Part shown: in pieces, positions 24,480 through 38,316 of the stretch
Layout of the letters: the number at the start of each line of letters is the position of its first letter
Position numbering within the stretch: the first letter of the stretch is position 1
DNA from: Paramecium octaurelia
Lineage: Eukaryota > Ciliophora > Oligohymenophorea > Peniculida > Parameciidae
Direction: 5' to 3'
Length of the DNA stretch: 64,000 nt
NCBI GenBank assembly: GCA_905182995.1
Contig: CAJJDP010000022.1
Location: forward strand, 66,986-130,985
The notes under the pieces: generated by a model
Databases searched by the model: none
Seen by the model: only the letters and a program-made list of their open reading frames with translations
Told to the model about the DNA's origin: nothing
Translations under genes and position numbers: made by a program

Positions 24480-27400
24480 ATGGATTTTAATTTCCAAAAA
24501 TTGTAGAGATCAGCAGATAGAAAAGAAATAATATAGCTCTTTCAGCGTTATTTAACACTTTTATACATATTAAAATTCGACTTATAAATTCCTAAGAACA
24601 TTTCGTCTATTATATTATTTGTTACTACAATATATCCCATATTTATTACTTTGGAATAACCAAGCTTTGATTCTCTAAAGTAAAACTCAATGCACTCAAT
24701 TTTATTTTTTGGCTTTCGACCTGATTTATTATATTAAAGGTACAATAAAAATGAATAACATTAGCCCTTTGCTTTACCTTATACCTTTGATATTGTTTGT
24801 CCTTCATAAATTAAGCGGCATCATTTTACTATATTATTATTTATTTTCAAAAACTTAGGATAGATTTGTTAGATTAATTTCTAAATCATTATTTTTGAAA
24901 GGCTTAGGTATATTTTTTACATTGTACATAAAATTAATTAGTACAATTTTACTAATAACTTTTGGTTTGCTTTGCATGGTTAGCTTTAAGATATAATTTC
25001 AGTAGCAAAATCAAGATAATTTATTCTAACTTCATCTTATTACTAATATAATCACAATTGTCTTTTTGCTTATTGAATCAACTTTTATATTATATTGTTA
25101 TGAGTCATCAATAACCCATCAATAAAGAGATATAGAAAGAACCAGATTTACTTATTTGAGAGCACTCTATTAGGTACTAATAATTATTTAAGTTTCTTTG
25201 ATTCTTTTAGGGAATGTGAAATACTATCTTTAAATTTAATCATTTTTAGCCATTTTTTCTCAAATTATATTGTTATTAGATCAATACCACAGCCTCGTCT
25301 ACTCTTTAGATTATCAGCAACAATCTATTGCCTTAGGCGTATCATTTTGTATTTCATTTCACATAATTGCAATAATTCACATCAAAATTTCCTTGTAATC
25401 ATATCTTTTACCTTTGTTTATAAACTAAATGTTAATCTATTAAATAATTCGAAATTACTCAAGACATTTTAATTAAACTACTCTAAAAATATTATTTAAT
25501 TCAAAAGTGCAAGCCTATTGGTAATTAAAGTATTGGTTAATCAAATTATTAAATAATGACATGCCAATTTTTAGTTAAGAAATCATTTTTAAATCTTTGA
25601 TTGCTTCTTAGCATAGGAAAGTCTGCATAGATTTACGCTGTGCATTTTGTTCTCATTCAAAAATACTTAATCCAACTTAAACAAGTGGTATCACGAAACA
25701 TATCTATAATGATTTCTTAATGGAGAAATTACAATAATTTCTTACATCAAACGCTTTTTTTTAATATTCATCAGATAATAAAGGACTGTTACAGTACGCA
25801 TTTGCTTTGTATGATTGTGGGATGATTATGAAATCAATAAAAATTCTTTGTTTTTTAAAAGAATATCATTAAAATTAAGACAACTCTAAACTTTAATCCT
25901 TTTCTCAATATCAAGATGATAATCATTAATTAAGTCATCTTGAGTTGATTACTTTAAGACCAAAAACTTCTTAAGAAAATTACGATTTGGTGTGTAATTT
26001 AACAAAATCCTCATAAGATTCTAAACTTATTTAAATTCTTTAATAGCAATAATCTAAGAAATACTCATTGATAGATAAGATAAAATTAAAATTTGTATTT
26101 AATAATGCCAAAGCCAATATAAATAAATCTTTAGGAACTTCAAGTGAGGCAATATAACAAAATTACATTACTAATTACACAGAACAAGTTATTGAGAAAG
26201 ATCTCTAAGTCAACATTTAAGAATAAAGTGTATTAAACGTTATTTAAGCAAAGGTTGATCTTTACTAATAATTGGTTCAAACATCTTCAATTAAATAAAC
26301 TATTCGCCATTTTCACAATCAAATGCATAGGTTATGTCATTATTTTTATGCTGTGGATAAATAATTAAAAAAGGCCTATTTGTAGAGTCCTTGTTTCCAT
26401 TTGCACAGAGTAATTAGCTTTTTTTTAGGAGAAGTTTTAGGTTAATATAGAAGATCAATAAACTTTTACAAAAATTCAGAATTCTTTGAAGCTCAAATAC
26501 TGTAATTTAAATAAATTAAGAATTTTAATATTAATTCTAAACATGTTTATTATTTAATCTTAGAAACTAAAGATGACATGGAATCTTTTACAATATAATC
26601 ATATTCAAATAAATTTTATTAAAATTTTGGGACTACTAAAAGTGCTACTTAAACTCATTAATTTAATGATTTGCTACCACAATATTTAGTTAAGCATCAT
26701 TGCACCTATGTTAAACGATTTTTTGAGACAGGAGTGGCCAAATATTACTAATAGTTTGATCTTAGTTTTATTAGAAATGCAAATATGCTCTTAACACCAA
26801 TTAATATGTGTCTCTCAATTACAAATAAATTTCTTAATTAAAATGTTACTTTTGCTACATTCTTTTAAGATACCTCTTATGATTAAGCATATATTCTTAT
26901 AGATAGTGCTAGTTTAAAATGTACATTCACATAAAATCTATTAATTTTGATTGGATGGACTGAATTAGAAATTTAGTGTTTGAGCAAATAAGACAACTTA
27001 AATGAATTTGATATTAATAAAATCTTCCCCAGCTTTGTTAGAATGATCAAATCAAATTAAGAAAGGCTATTCAAAGTAAACTATTGTACTTTAATATTGC
27101 CTAAAATCTAAGATAATCTTTAAACTTAGAGATCCTTGTTTTCTGAAAACTCACAAATATTCTTAAATTATGTCAAAACTTAGTGTGATCTAATCATAAT
27201 CAAACAAACTATCGATAATTATGATTATTATCTAATAAATGTTATTAAGATAGTAGAAACTTAAACCACCTCAGTTAGTAATAAAAGAATCCATTAATCA
27301 TAATCAATTAATGTAGAAAACGGATAAAATAATTAAGAAAATTTTCATGACAACCAAACTAGTGGAGAGAAAATGGAGGCCTTTTTTTCAACTGTAAAAG

Positions 27401-29317
27401 AAGAACACATTGATATCCATAAGAAAACTTTTATACAGAAAACTCATAAAGAATCAAATTTTGAAAATGTTTAAATTGATAAAATGTATTCTATAATTGA
27501 GTCTATTTTGTCAGTGAAAACACCAAAATATCTTTAGAAATTTGTTGTTCTAATGTTAACTTGGCATTCCATCTTTATCATTTTTGTAACTATCTTCTTC
27601 GTGTCTTTGTAAGATGACATTTAATAAGTGAAGTCGCATCTTGAAATGGTAACTTTTTATGCAGCAATCATGGCACCTCATGATCTTTTCTTTTCTATGA
27701 GAGTTACTATAACTGCTTATCAATAAATGCAAAGAGAAGAATTCCTTACTCAGAAATAAGTTACAGAACTAACTAATCCTTATTATGAACATATCGAATT
27801 AGGATTCACTGAATTAAGAGATAGTTTTTATGAATAACTTAATAATAAATATTTATAGGAATTCTTGAATGATATTAATGTGACAATGTATTTTATGAAG
27901 GATGATGAAAAATCAATATATCCACTAAACCTTACCTTCAGAGATGCTTTATTAGTTATACTCTAATATCAATATTCCTAAATGATGACATTTTACTATC
28001 GCCAAAGCACATCTGGTAAACCATTTTAGATTTCTTTGTTTGCCAATTATTTCATGCTTCATTCTAGATGTGAGTAGTTATCAGATGAAATCACAATCTA
28101 CTCTATTGAAAATAAAAACTATATTAATAGAAAATGGTCTATTATTACATTTGTAGGTTTTTCTTCGTTAATTTTATTTTACCTAATAATTTAATGTTAT
28201 TAAATATATTTTTTTGTGTAATTGGACTAAATGTATGAATTAATAAATTCATTCACATTTGATATAGTTTAAAAGGAGATTGATAAATTTCAAGAATATA
28301 TCAATAACTATAAATTAGATCGATATTTTTTACTTGATTATGATCCAATCGATAGATATTGTAATTAGATTGAAAATTATCAAAATAGATTAGGGTAGAA
28401 ATATATAAAAGTAAAAATTAAGACACAAAATCAATCAAAATTGATAAATTATTCTATGCTCTTTTCATTATGTGCATTACTATCTATCTATTTTATTATC
28501 ATTTTTAGTAATACAAATGCTTATCTATAAAAATATGAAGACAACTTAAAATTCTATAAAAATTTACAAGATCTAAAACTAAGACCGGGTAGCCTATTTT
28601 TATATAGAGAGATCTTTTTTAGGTGGTCGAATTTCACATTTTTAACTGAGGAAAATAAACAAGAGTTATATTCTCTTGTTAATAAAGCAGAATAATCAAT
28701 CAATAATTATTTAACAAATACTAACGCCTTTTATGTAAATTCTTAAATTATTGATGATGAATTTGATTAATTATATAGTTTAGTTAGTCAGGAAAATCTA
28801 TGTTAATTCATTGATTAAGTAATTTAATAATTAAACAGTAGAAATTTTAAAATCCAACTTCAAAATATTGCAATTTATCCTTTGATGGATCCTTAAAGTC
28901 TGGGATGATATCGACGTTAAATCATTTATTACATTCCATCTAAACTCAAAAAGCTGTTAACAATTTTACTAAAAGAGTAGAAGTTAGCTTATATGAGTAG
29001 GAAGGATCACAGATAGTGACCAGAGTTTTTTTCTCACTTTCTGATCAATTTAGTAGAAGTGCTGCTTCAAAGGCTGACTTTTGTATCTAACTAATTAAGG
29101 TATAATAATTTATACATTTTAGATTTTATCAATTGGTTTTATAGTCTATATCATAATAGTCTTACTTATGATGCAACTAATTTATCGTCCTTATTTGTAG
29201 AAGCTTTTTAAAGTACTGAAAAGATCAGTCTATTTGATCCCATTTGATTCCTTATTCTCAAGTGAAAGTTTAGAATTACGCTTAAAATCTATTAGTTATA
29301 AGCTTTAATTATTATGA
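24480..29317 (+). CDS. TmcB-like multi-transmembrane protein with PAS-like region
   Basis: About 1589 residues with three introns: 25 nt (about 24740-24764), 20 nt (28819-28838) and 23 nt (29100-29122). The N-terminal part has about eight hydrophobic segments (for example LLYLIPLILFVLHKL and ISSIILFVTTIYPIFI). A cytosolic region contains the motif FNDLLPQYLVKHHCTYVKRF, which matches the N-x-L-M/L-P...H...R-F signature found before PAS-like domains in ciliate and oomycete TmcB (tiny macrocysts) proteins. The C-terminal half has more helices (LMLTWHSIFIIFVTIFFV). The start at 24480 was chosen because RPDLL and the following helix align with the sister gene at 32853; the ATG at 24751 lies inside the first intron. 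Probably a sensor or channel-like protein; function unknown. Confidence 0.8.
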
Positions 29318-29478
29318 AACTTATGCCAAAATGATATCGAATTTGATAATATAAATGTTGATTTTATATTTTAATGTTGTTGCTTAATTAAATAAATATA
29401 TTCTTATTTAAGAAAAATAAAATAATTGCTTATCTAGTTAATAATTAATCATTATATCGGTATATAAAATTATTAATG

Positions 29479-30346
29479 TCAAACATTAACACCTTCAAAT
29501 GCTAAACCAATTAAGTAACTTGCACTAGCTGCTGCACTTCCAATAATTAAGGTTTCTAATCCAGCCCAATACCATTTTTAATAGGAAAAAAATGATTTAG
29601 AAACACCAAGTATAAATAAGAAGAAACCTGTTAATGCAATTGATGTTTCAAATAAATTATCTGACATTCCAGCAATACTTCCAACAATAAATGGCAATAC
29701 TATTATTTTATATATAAAAGTAATTACATGGCATCAAACCAAATAATCCAAACGAAAAGAAAGTTACTATGGCATCTTTAATAGGATGCTCGTCTATACT
29801 CATTAATCCAAGTTCTTCAACCATCATGACGTCAACCCACACTTTCTTATTTTTTGATAATGTGTCTGCAATAATTACAGCTTCATCATGATCTATACCT
29901 TTGGACTTAAGAATATTTCTAAGAATTTACTTTATAAATCTCAACCATCTCTTTTTTCTCGCCTTCAGGATTGGTTTCAACTTCCCATTGTTCTCGATTT
30001 CTTTCATTTATTGTGAACTCTGCCTCACTCCTTGTAGATATGTAATCTCCCAAGGCCATTGATATTCCGTCACCAATCAAATTAGCAATTCCCATTCCCA
30101 ATACTACTCCTGTAGATAATCCAGCCTATGATTTATTATAATATATACTCCAGCCACTCCAGCCACAACTGAAAATGTTGTGACCATCCCATCTAAACCT
30201 CCATAAACCGCACTTTTAATATGCTCTCCTCCTCTCTAATGTTTTTCTTCATGATCTTCATTTAATTATTATTATTCTTCATTTGTATGTGCTTTCTTAG
30301 ATAAATCAACGTCTTTTTTTTCGAAAGCTATTTATGCCTAATTCAT
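29479..30346 (-). CDS. vacuolar iron transporter (VIT1/CCC1) family protein
   Basis: 263 residues with introns of 23, 25 and 28 nt. The family core is clear: SAVYGGLDGMVTTFSVVAG (helix 1 with the conserved D-G), then GMGIANLIGDGISMALGDYI (helix 2), the acidic metal-binding loop (STRSEAEF...ERNREQWEVETNPEGEKKEMVEIYK) and three C-terminal helices ending GSAAASASYLIGLAFEGVNV. It should export iron or manganese from the cytosol into a vacuole-like store. The N-terminal 50 residues are acidic and Gln/His-rich and specific to this protein. It is 44 bases downstream of the SF-assemblin stop on the same strand. Confidence 0.93.
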
Positions 30347-30390
30347 TAAAGGATCTTGAAATTAATTATAATTATTTATATCAATGAATA

Positions 30391-31239
30391 TCATAAATTC
30401 ATTTCCAGCATTTCTCTCTTCAATTTTTCGATGACCTTCTCAACCAACTACACCAATGTTTCTTCAGTTTTCTCTCTTTCTCCTCTAGTTTTTCTTAATT
30501 ATTCCTATATTCTTCCTGAAATCTCCCTCAAACTTTCAACAATTTCTTCCTCCTTTGCTTCTCTTTCCTTCTTTTCTCTAAATTATTAAACTTATATCAA
30601 CCTTTCAAATAATTCCCTTAGATCATTTAATTGCTCTACAAACTAATGATAAATCTTCTCCTCAACATCCTTTCTCTCTGTAATTTCATTTTATAGTTCA
30701 TCAGCAATTTTAGGCAAATCTTCATTTAAATAAGAATCAATATATTCATGAGATGTAGATTGGGCCTACTTATAAAACTCAATTCTTACAAGTCCTTCTT
30801 TTATAACTTCCTATTGTAAACCCTCAATTTAATGTCCAATTGAATATACTATTTTTTTCTCTTATTCTACTCTATCCTTAGAATTCTGCTCAATCAATCT
30901 TCTTGCATGTCTTTCCAAATCTGTTATCAATTTAAAAGTCTCACTCTCCTATCTCTCACGACTACCAATTATCAATTAAACTCATACTCCTCTTATTCCT
31001 ATTCTAAAAACTCTGTAATTTGTCTAACTTTTTAAGCAATATAAGCAAATTTTTCTTCCTTCAAGTCAGATTAATGTTACAGTTACGCTTCAAAGGCCAT
31101 AATCAATTAACTTATAGCATGAAAACGATTGTTTTTCCTATTTTGTATTATTTGTATCTTACTCATCCTAAACACTAGTGGAGATGTTGTTTAACTTTTC
31201 AAAGATTGAGGACACTCTATTTTAGATATTCTCTGACAT
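30391..31239 (-). CDS. SF-assemblin / striated-fibre protein
   Basis: 257 residues with three introns (25, 26 and 24 nt), typical for SF-assemblin. It has a short non-helical head rich in Ser/Asn (MSENIQNRVSSIFEKLNN) followed by an uninterrupted coiled-coil rod. Segments such as DLERHARRLIEQNSKDR and LPKIADELQNEITERKDVEE match the family. SF-assemblin forms the striated rootlet fibres attached to basal bodies; Paramecium and related ciliates carry many copies. The rod ends with KLKREMLEMNL. No other domain. Confidence 0.87.
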
Positions 31240-31318
31240 TAAATTAATAATAAATTTTTATTTCTGTTTAATAAATTTTGTTTATTAAATAAACAATCAT
31301 AAATTATTTATTAATTAA

Positions 31319-32667
31319 TCACATTAAATGGTCATTAATGTCAAAAGTATCACAGTTCTTGTACTTCCTATGGATCTTTTAATAATTAATATGTTTTTGC
31401 TGCAAGGGTTCAATTTAATTTAATTAAACATTGATCTCTCTTTGACTATTATTGTAATCCATAATAGTAGAGTCTTACAAGTTCATCTAATTTAATTCTT
31501 GTCTTGTTTATTCAAGCAATTATCTTAATTAATCAATATTATCATCAAAAGATAATTCATTTTTTGTAGTGAAGCACACCTTATCAAAATTCAAACGTTG
31601 CTATACAAAATGAGTCGGTTGTTATTCTTCTATTTTCATTATATCTTTTTTGAATTGCTCATATTTAGGTATATCATTTTTAGGTATCTCAGACTGATTT
31701 ACATTGCTAAAATCATCCTTTTGAATCCTGGAATTCGTAAAATCATTCTCTTTATTGTAAAATTACACATTTTATTCTTTCACTTCTTAATTCATGTTTT
31801 CAACATTTTATTAAACAAAGCGATTCTCCTCCTTTTAATAAAATTTGTTTTAGGTATTATTTACAGAAAAATTAGGAATCTCAGAGTAAACTGTCTTAGT
31901 ATCAGTCAAAGCTGCATTACGAAAAGGATTCTCTTCTTTCAATGATGAAACCTACACATCCTATGAATGTAAAGTATTTTCTAAAAATGAAATAACATTA
32001 TCTAAGTTTTTCATGCCATTAAATCCATAATTCTCTTAGGTCTAGCATTTTTCTTCGGCAATCTAATTTTATTTGGAAATTGATTTTTTTATTTCCTATT
32101 TGCCTTTATCAATTGATTTTTCCTATTCTGCTTTTAATATTTTTTCTGGTTTCTTGAGCCTTTAAGCCTAGTTAAAAATATTTCTACATTATACCTTTGC
32201 CACAAATGATTTTGTCTCTTCTAAGTCTTACTTGATTTTACTAAGGAAGTTTGGATCTTAATTTTGCTGTCCTCTTTCGCTTTCTAATAGTAACATCTTA
32301 GCTTATTCAAGAATATCTGGTTTAAATTAACATTAAGAATGGGCTCTTTCTGATTTTTCCCATTCAATCATTTATGTTAAATTTCTCCTTTTTGAAGTTG
32401 AATTATTTAAACCCTTAGAATGCAAAGCTGTAAGATAGATCTATTGTAAAGATAAATCAAAACTTTTTAGGTGTCATCATCCATAACATTATTTTTCAAT
32501 TTTTCCTATACTTATTACCACTAATCTTTGGCTTCCATACGATGTTTTGACATTAAACTAATTTTCTTTTACATCAATTCAGCCTAGGATAGCTTGTAAC
32601 GATCCTAATCCACAAATGATGAGACCCACTCAGGCTTTCCCTTTTGATTCTTTTATTTCGAATACAT
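31319..32667 (-). CDS. hypothetical Gln/Lys-rich coiled-coil protein
   Basis: 432 residues after two introns (23 and 27 nt). It begins MYSKQKNQKGKPEWVSSFVD. The first half is rich in Lys, Glu and Gln with helical stretches (AELMQKKISLMSKHRMEAK, KPEKILKAEQEKSIDKG). The second half is Asn/Gln/Glu-rich and probably disordered, ending in NDHLM. No domain recognised. It is the upstream member of a same-strand series with the SF-assemblin (80 bases between them) and is divergent from the second TmcB-like gene (185 bases between starts), suggesting a shared promoter region. Confidence 0.72.
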
Positions 32668-32852
32668 TGATTTCAAATTATTAACTGAAAAATATTTTAC
32701 AACTATTTTATTAAGTATTTTTTTATGATTAAATTGTCATCCTAACATTTTATAATTGTTTAATGGCATGCAAACTTTAGTGTATTTATTATTGATCCTT
32801 TATTTTTTAAAAAAATAATTCAATTTCAAAATTATATAGCTAATAATTGAGA

Positions 32853-35800
32853 ATGAAAGATTAAACAAGTCAAAACTTATTAAGAAAATACATCCTAACG
32901 AATTTGAGAATTCTGTTAGTCATCCATTAAAAAAGTTTAAGAATATACTCTATGCTGAAATATATTTTCCTCTTTTTAGGATAATTGCAAAGCTCTTTTT
33001 TCTATATATTTCCATGCTACCTCTCTTCTCTTAAAATGTATAACAAGTTCATACTGATATATCTCATAAGACCTGATTTGCTTTTAATTGATAATGTTAT
33101 GATTGACATTTAACACAAGTACCTCTTTATAATCCCACTTGTTAGTATAATCGTTTTTGATGTATTAATTTTATAGGGGCAAGTGCTAATTGAATATCAG
33201 AATAAGAAGCTTTCTCAAAGTCACCATTAGCAAATAATCATCAAGAGTTCCTTTTAAAAATTGATTATCAATTTGAAGTCATTATACTCACAGCTGTTTA
33301 TTGTTTATTTGTACATACCTGCTCAAGTATTGCCATTTACATCCTTTGCCTATTCGGATGCCATGGTAGATTTTGAAATTGTTATCTTAAGTATTATAAC
33401 AGTGATATCTAACATTTTTTTCTAGTTGTTGAAATTAAATGTTAGTAACACCACTATGGACCTCTGCATCACTGGTTACGAAAGATTGCATTTTACCAAT
33501 ATGGATTTTCTTAGAGAAATAGTTATTTTAATATAAGTCATATTATATAGTATCATTGAGGACGTTGGAAGGGCTTAAATAGCTTAAGGCATATTATCAA
33601 TTTTAGTAAGTCTCTCTTATTTAATCAATATTTTTGTCGATAAAACCATAGTTGTTGAAAGCTACATAACATTAACCTTAGTAACATAAATTTGTTTATT
33701 ATCCTTGATCTCAACTTCGCTTTTGGAATTTTGGCAATTAGGATTACTATTGATTCCCATTCTTATTTTTGTTGGATTGAGTTATAGAAATCAAGAACTT
33801 CTTAGATTAACTACAAGTATCTCTGAAGTTAAGTGCATCTCAAAAATCATTGAATACATTTCATATCAAATTAATAATCATTCCAATTACAAATTGACAA
33901 TAAATTAGATCTCACACTCCATACTATTAAATTATCACAGAAGGAAATGTAATGATGCTGGATGTTACTGTAACACAATTTCTGACAAAACAGATGAACC
34001 ATTAAAAGTCCTTTATGTTTCAGACCTTATTCAGAAGAAATTTGTAATTAGCAAAATAAAGCAATGGAACAAAGAATTGAAAAAGAAGACATCAGATCTC
34101 TCAGATTAACATTGGATTTACTACATTAGTACTTTAAATCATTATGGACTCTCATCTCTTGCATTTCAAGAATGTAATCGATTATTATCATTACAAAATT
34201 ATATGAATCGTGGCTTTATATATCAGAATGAAATAAACTCTTAGTCGTAAAATCACTAGTAGTAAAGTTTACCATCTCAATAGAGTGGATCTTAGTAGCC
34301 TCGAAAAACATAGGCAAAATTATCTATGAATTCACTTGAATTAAAGTCCAATCTAAAGTTAAGCATTAGAAACTAAACACTCACTTTGTTATCATAGATG
34401 AAATTAGAATTAATCAGTAAAGATATACGATAAGAGTTATAAAATAATTTCTTAAAAATATAGAGTAAATAATAGGAAGAAACAGCAGAAGCAATCTAGT
34501 TATATTTATTTAGTGAGCAGCAAAATCAAACTGTTAAACATTTAGTATTAAAATGTTTGTAATAAAAATTGTAGTTTTATAATTTTATAATAAACAGCAA
34601 AAACTAAAAATCTCAGGAACTCTTTCGAAATGCAAAATTCTTATCAAATTCATTTCTTAAATTAGAAAAAAAGCTACTTTAGTAATATTCACAATTTCCA
34701 AGTTAAAAAATATAATCAATAAACTGCTTCTTCCAATCAGAATTACTTAATAATTATTTAACCGCATATAAGCTTGCCAATTTCAGCACAATTGCAGATG
34801 AAAAGTTATTGAATATGAGAAAAAACATTAAAATCAATTTATTTGGAAAGAATGTTATATACATGTTGATGAATTTAAATGAAGGCATGTAGACAATGAA
34901 CATTTATCAATTTAGCAATAATGCCTATGACTTTTTATAAATCAGCTATGAAGAATGTATGAAGGAGTATAAGACAATTGATAATTTGTTACCTCAAGCA
35001 ATGTTAAATGAGCATCATTTGTTAGTTTAAAGGTTTATAATACAAGGAACGAGTAAATATTTCAGAAATATTAGCTTGAGCTTTATCTAATTATTGAATG
35101 GACTTGTTAAACCATTTAATTTGATTGTAGACATAATTATGAATTAGACTAACAACTTATCCTTTGTTGCATTTTTTGAAGAGGTTTCTGTAACTAATAG
35201 TTATATACTAGTTGATGTAAATGATTAATGTGGAGGTATCACCTCAAATCTATTAGAAAAATTAGGATGGAAACAAAACGAAATTAAACAATATTCTGAA
35301 TAAATCAATCATGCTTTTTAAGTTAACATTAATTAAATAATCCCTAACTTCAACGAATTAAAGCTCTCCCAAAAGGAATAAAAGTTTTACAATAATCCAA
35401 TCAATTTATTAACAAAGAAATCCATCACAAATTTTCAATAGAAATCTCTCGTCTTCACCCATGATTCTTGGAAGAATATGGGAAATTTAATCAGTTTAAG
35501 TGGAACTATTATTCTATAGCCAAGGGAACTGTGTGGTTACTACTATTATATCATAGAAATAGAGGACATTAGATTATCTTAAACTTTCTCTCAAATGGGC
35601 ACTTAAGGTAAAGCTTTTACCATTTAATTGAATGAGGTTGAAAATATAGAAGAAAATAATAATGACATTGAAGTTAGTGATTTAGTTGTTTCTGGTTCTG
35701 AACAAGGGATAAACAAACCACAATCATTAAACATTTTTGCAATATCATCATCCTTATCGGAGCAAGATTAAGAAAATGCATTTACACATCTACAATTATA

Positions 35801-38060
35801 GGCTATTCTTCATGGATAGGAAATCTAATAAGATAGAGGAACGACTGCATCGAAGTTAATTCATTAAAATCCAAATAATTAATATTAAGAATATGATTTA
35901 GAAGATGCTAAAAATAACGAAAAATAAAATTTAGGTGATATAAATCCAAACCAAAGTATTCGAAAATTAATAGACACAAGCAAATCTTTTGCTTAATAAA
36001 GGTTTTTTAATCAAGAAATCTAAGATTTGGATTAATCAAATAGTAAAATAAGTGATGCTATCTAAAACTAAATGAAAGATGTCAATCAAATGTATGATGT
36101 GGATCTAAATAAAATTGATAAAGAAATGAGAGAAAACATCAGACTTTAATTATAACTTGAACTTGATTAAAAAAATTAGGCCAATTAATAAATGGATGAT
36201 GCTGCTTCTCAAGTTTCATCTCTGATAGGATTGAAAAAATCTCTATTTTATAAAAAATATGAACTTATAAACAGATTAATGGAAAGTAATTTAAGACCAA
36301 GCTCCTATAGATACTGCAATTTACTGCTATTTCTATCTTAAATAATAGTTATTATATATTGTATAATCATACTAACGAATCTCAACTACGATTTTAACAG
36401 ATTTATTTAAGAAGTAGATATGCTCTTATTCAGCTATAGCTTTATGACTCCGTTTGATATATTCTTGTCTCTGAGGTTTTCAACTGTTTATTATTCTTTT
36501 GGGACGTTTGCGGGTGCTTTTACGCCCTCTGAAAATACCTAATTAGGAAATTGGTTGGCAAGTCATTTAGGCGAAGGGTACGATGTAATGAAAGAAAATT
36601 TCTTAGAACAATTTTCTAATCCATATATTTTAGAGTTTTTTACAGATGAAAACTTTGATGTACTCTTTATGAACAAGAATTCATCAGATATGGAATTGAA
36701 AACAATTTCATTTAGAGAGTCCTTAAATGTTTTATTGCAATATCAATATTAATTTAAGATTGCATATCAACAGAAAACTTCCTTGGTTTCTTAAGCTTTT
36801 TCAGCATATCCATATGCTAACTATTTAAATTTACATGATAAGTTTGATAATTTGACAACGAGTATTCTTGAATATACAAAAAATAGAACGGATGCAGTTT
36901 AAGAGAATTGGACTTGGATTTGGATACCTTTTCTAATTACTGATTTTCTGTTAATTTTTGGTTGTTATCAATTTTATAAAAGCTATCTGCAAATTTATGG
37001 AAACTTTTTGAATCTATTTAAATATGCTGAAACCATTTGGATCAATAGAGATATGGAGAGGTATAAGATTTTAATTAACATTTTAAACAAGAATTCTGAT
37101 GTGATGTTCAAGTATCAATTTGATTTAGAGCAAAAAGAAAAATACATGATGGCAGAAAGATATAAATTGGAAAATCAAGGGCTTCATGAAAGCAAGAAGA
37201 AGAAATGCTATAAAGATTATAGTTAAATGCCTACGTTGATTGGATTGATATCTCTCTCAGCTTTATTCTCAGTATTCTTTGTCTCTTCACTAATAATTCA
37301 ATTGTAGACTAACGACTATCTTGATAGATATACTCATACAGCCGACATCTATAAATATATTGGGGATCTCTGTTTTAAAATACCAGGTTTGTTTTCTTAG
37401 AGGTAATTCTTATATTGGTGGTTTATTTATTACCCAGATGTCACGGATAAACCTAGAATGACGACTAGGCTCTTTGATGGAATTGACAGTTGTAGGAAAT
37501 TTGATATAACATTGCAATATTTTAATTAAGAAACCTACTTAACTACCTAAACTTTTGTTGATTCCTTAAACAATATAACATAGAAACCGGTTTGCAACTT
37601 CTTTAATCAAACTATATAAGAGGATTTCTCATTTTACTGTAATCGATCATACGAAGGAGCTTTAACAATGGGACTTACATAGGCTCTTATTTATATAGCA
37701 AATTCATTTACAACATTGTATGAATTAAACAATTTCACATCAATTGTCAAATATTATAAATATGAAGCAGAGGGAATGTATATAATTGTAAAGGGATTGA
37801 TTGAACTAGTAAGTTCATTAAAGGATGCGTTACTTCAAGCCACAAGTTCCCACATGGATTAAATTATAGGGTTAAGTGTATTCCTTTTAGTATTTTAAAT
37901 TTTATTATTCCTTCTTCAATTTTTTATCCTGCATAAATATTATACACATGAATACTAATTAGTGAGAAGATTCATGCTATTATTACCCTCCTCAACAGTC
38001 CTATTAGATGACAATTTCGAAAGAAATATTAGAGTATTTTATACACAATACTAAATTTGA
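32853..38060 (+). CDS. TmcB-like multi-transmembrane protein with PAS-like region
   Basis: Intronless, about 1735 residues, related in layout to the gene at 24480. The N-terminal half has some ten hydrophobic helices (for example YLFIIPLVSIIVFDVLIL and LEFWQLGLLLIPILIFVGL). A long cytosolic part includes ECNRLLSLQNYMNR and the motif IDNLLPQAMLNEHHLLVQRF (N-x-L-x-P...H...R-F), followed by a PAS-like stretch (PFNLIVDIIMNQTNNLSFVA). After a Gln/Asn-rich linker come further helices (LLLFLSQIIVIIYCIIIL, then FLITDFLLIFGCYQF and VFLLVFQILLFLLQFFIL) with YCNRSYEGALTMG in an extracellular loop, which pairs with YCNLSFDGSLKSG in the sister gene. Function unknown; a membrane sensor is inferred. Confidence 0.82.
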
Positions 38061-38316
38061 TTGAATGTATCAATATATTAAATAAATTTTTATAAAATTG
38101 AATATTATTAAATTATACTAATTTTAAATAAAATAAATTTATTTTTAAAAAATAAACTTGGAAACAGTTGAAAAGCATGTGTGGAAAATTTGTGGTTATA
38201 GATATATTTCACATTGAATACAGGGTTAAAACTAATGATTGTTATAAAAATATATAGATGATTAAATATTACTTTTAATTCAATATATAAATAAATTTCA
38301 CGATAATTCTATTTAA

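Noticed and set aside
24510..24740. Minus-strand fragment that looks coding (KPKNKIECIEFYFRESKLG)
   Set aside because: It lies antisense to the first exon of the TmcB-like gene and has no start codon.
24751..24764. ATG at 24751 as start of the TmcB-like protein
   Set aside because: It lies inside a 25-nt intron; the upstream frame from 24480 supplies the RPDLL element and extra helices matched by the gene at 32853.
28902..28910. Apparent frameshift in the TmcB-like gene at a GGG run
   Set aside because: A 20-nt GT...AG intron at 28819-28838 restores the frame and produces YCNLSFDGSLKSG, which aligns with YCNRSYEGALTMG of the sister gene. No frameshift is needed.
28861..29122. Separate small gene at the 3' end of the first TmcB-like gene
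   Set aside because: With the 20-nt and 23-nt introns it is continuous with the main gene and ends in the expected membrane helix and tail.
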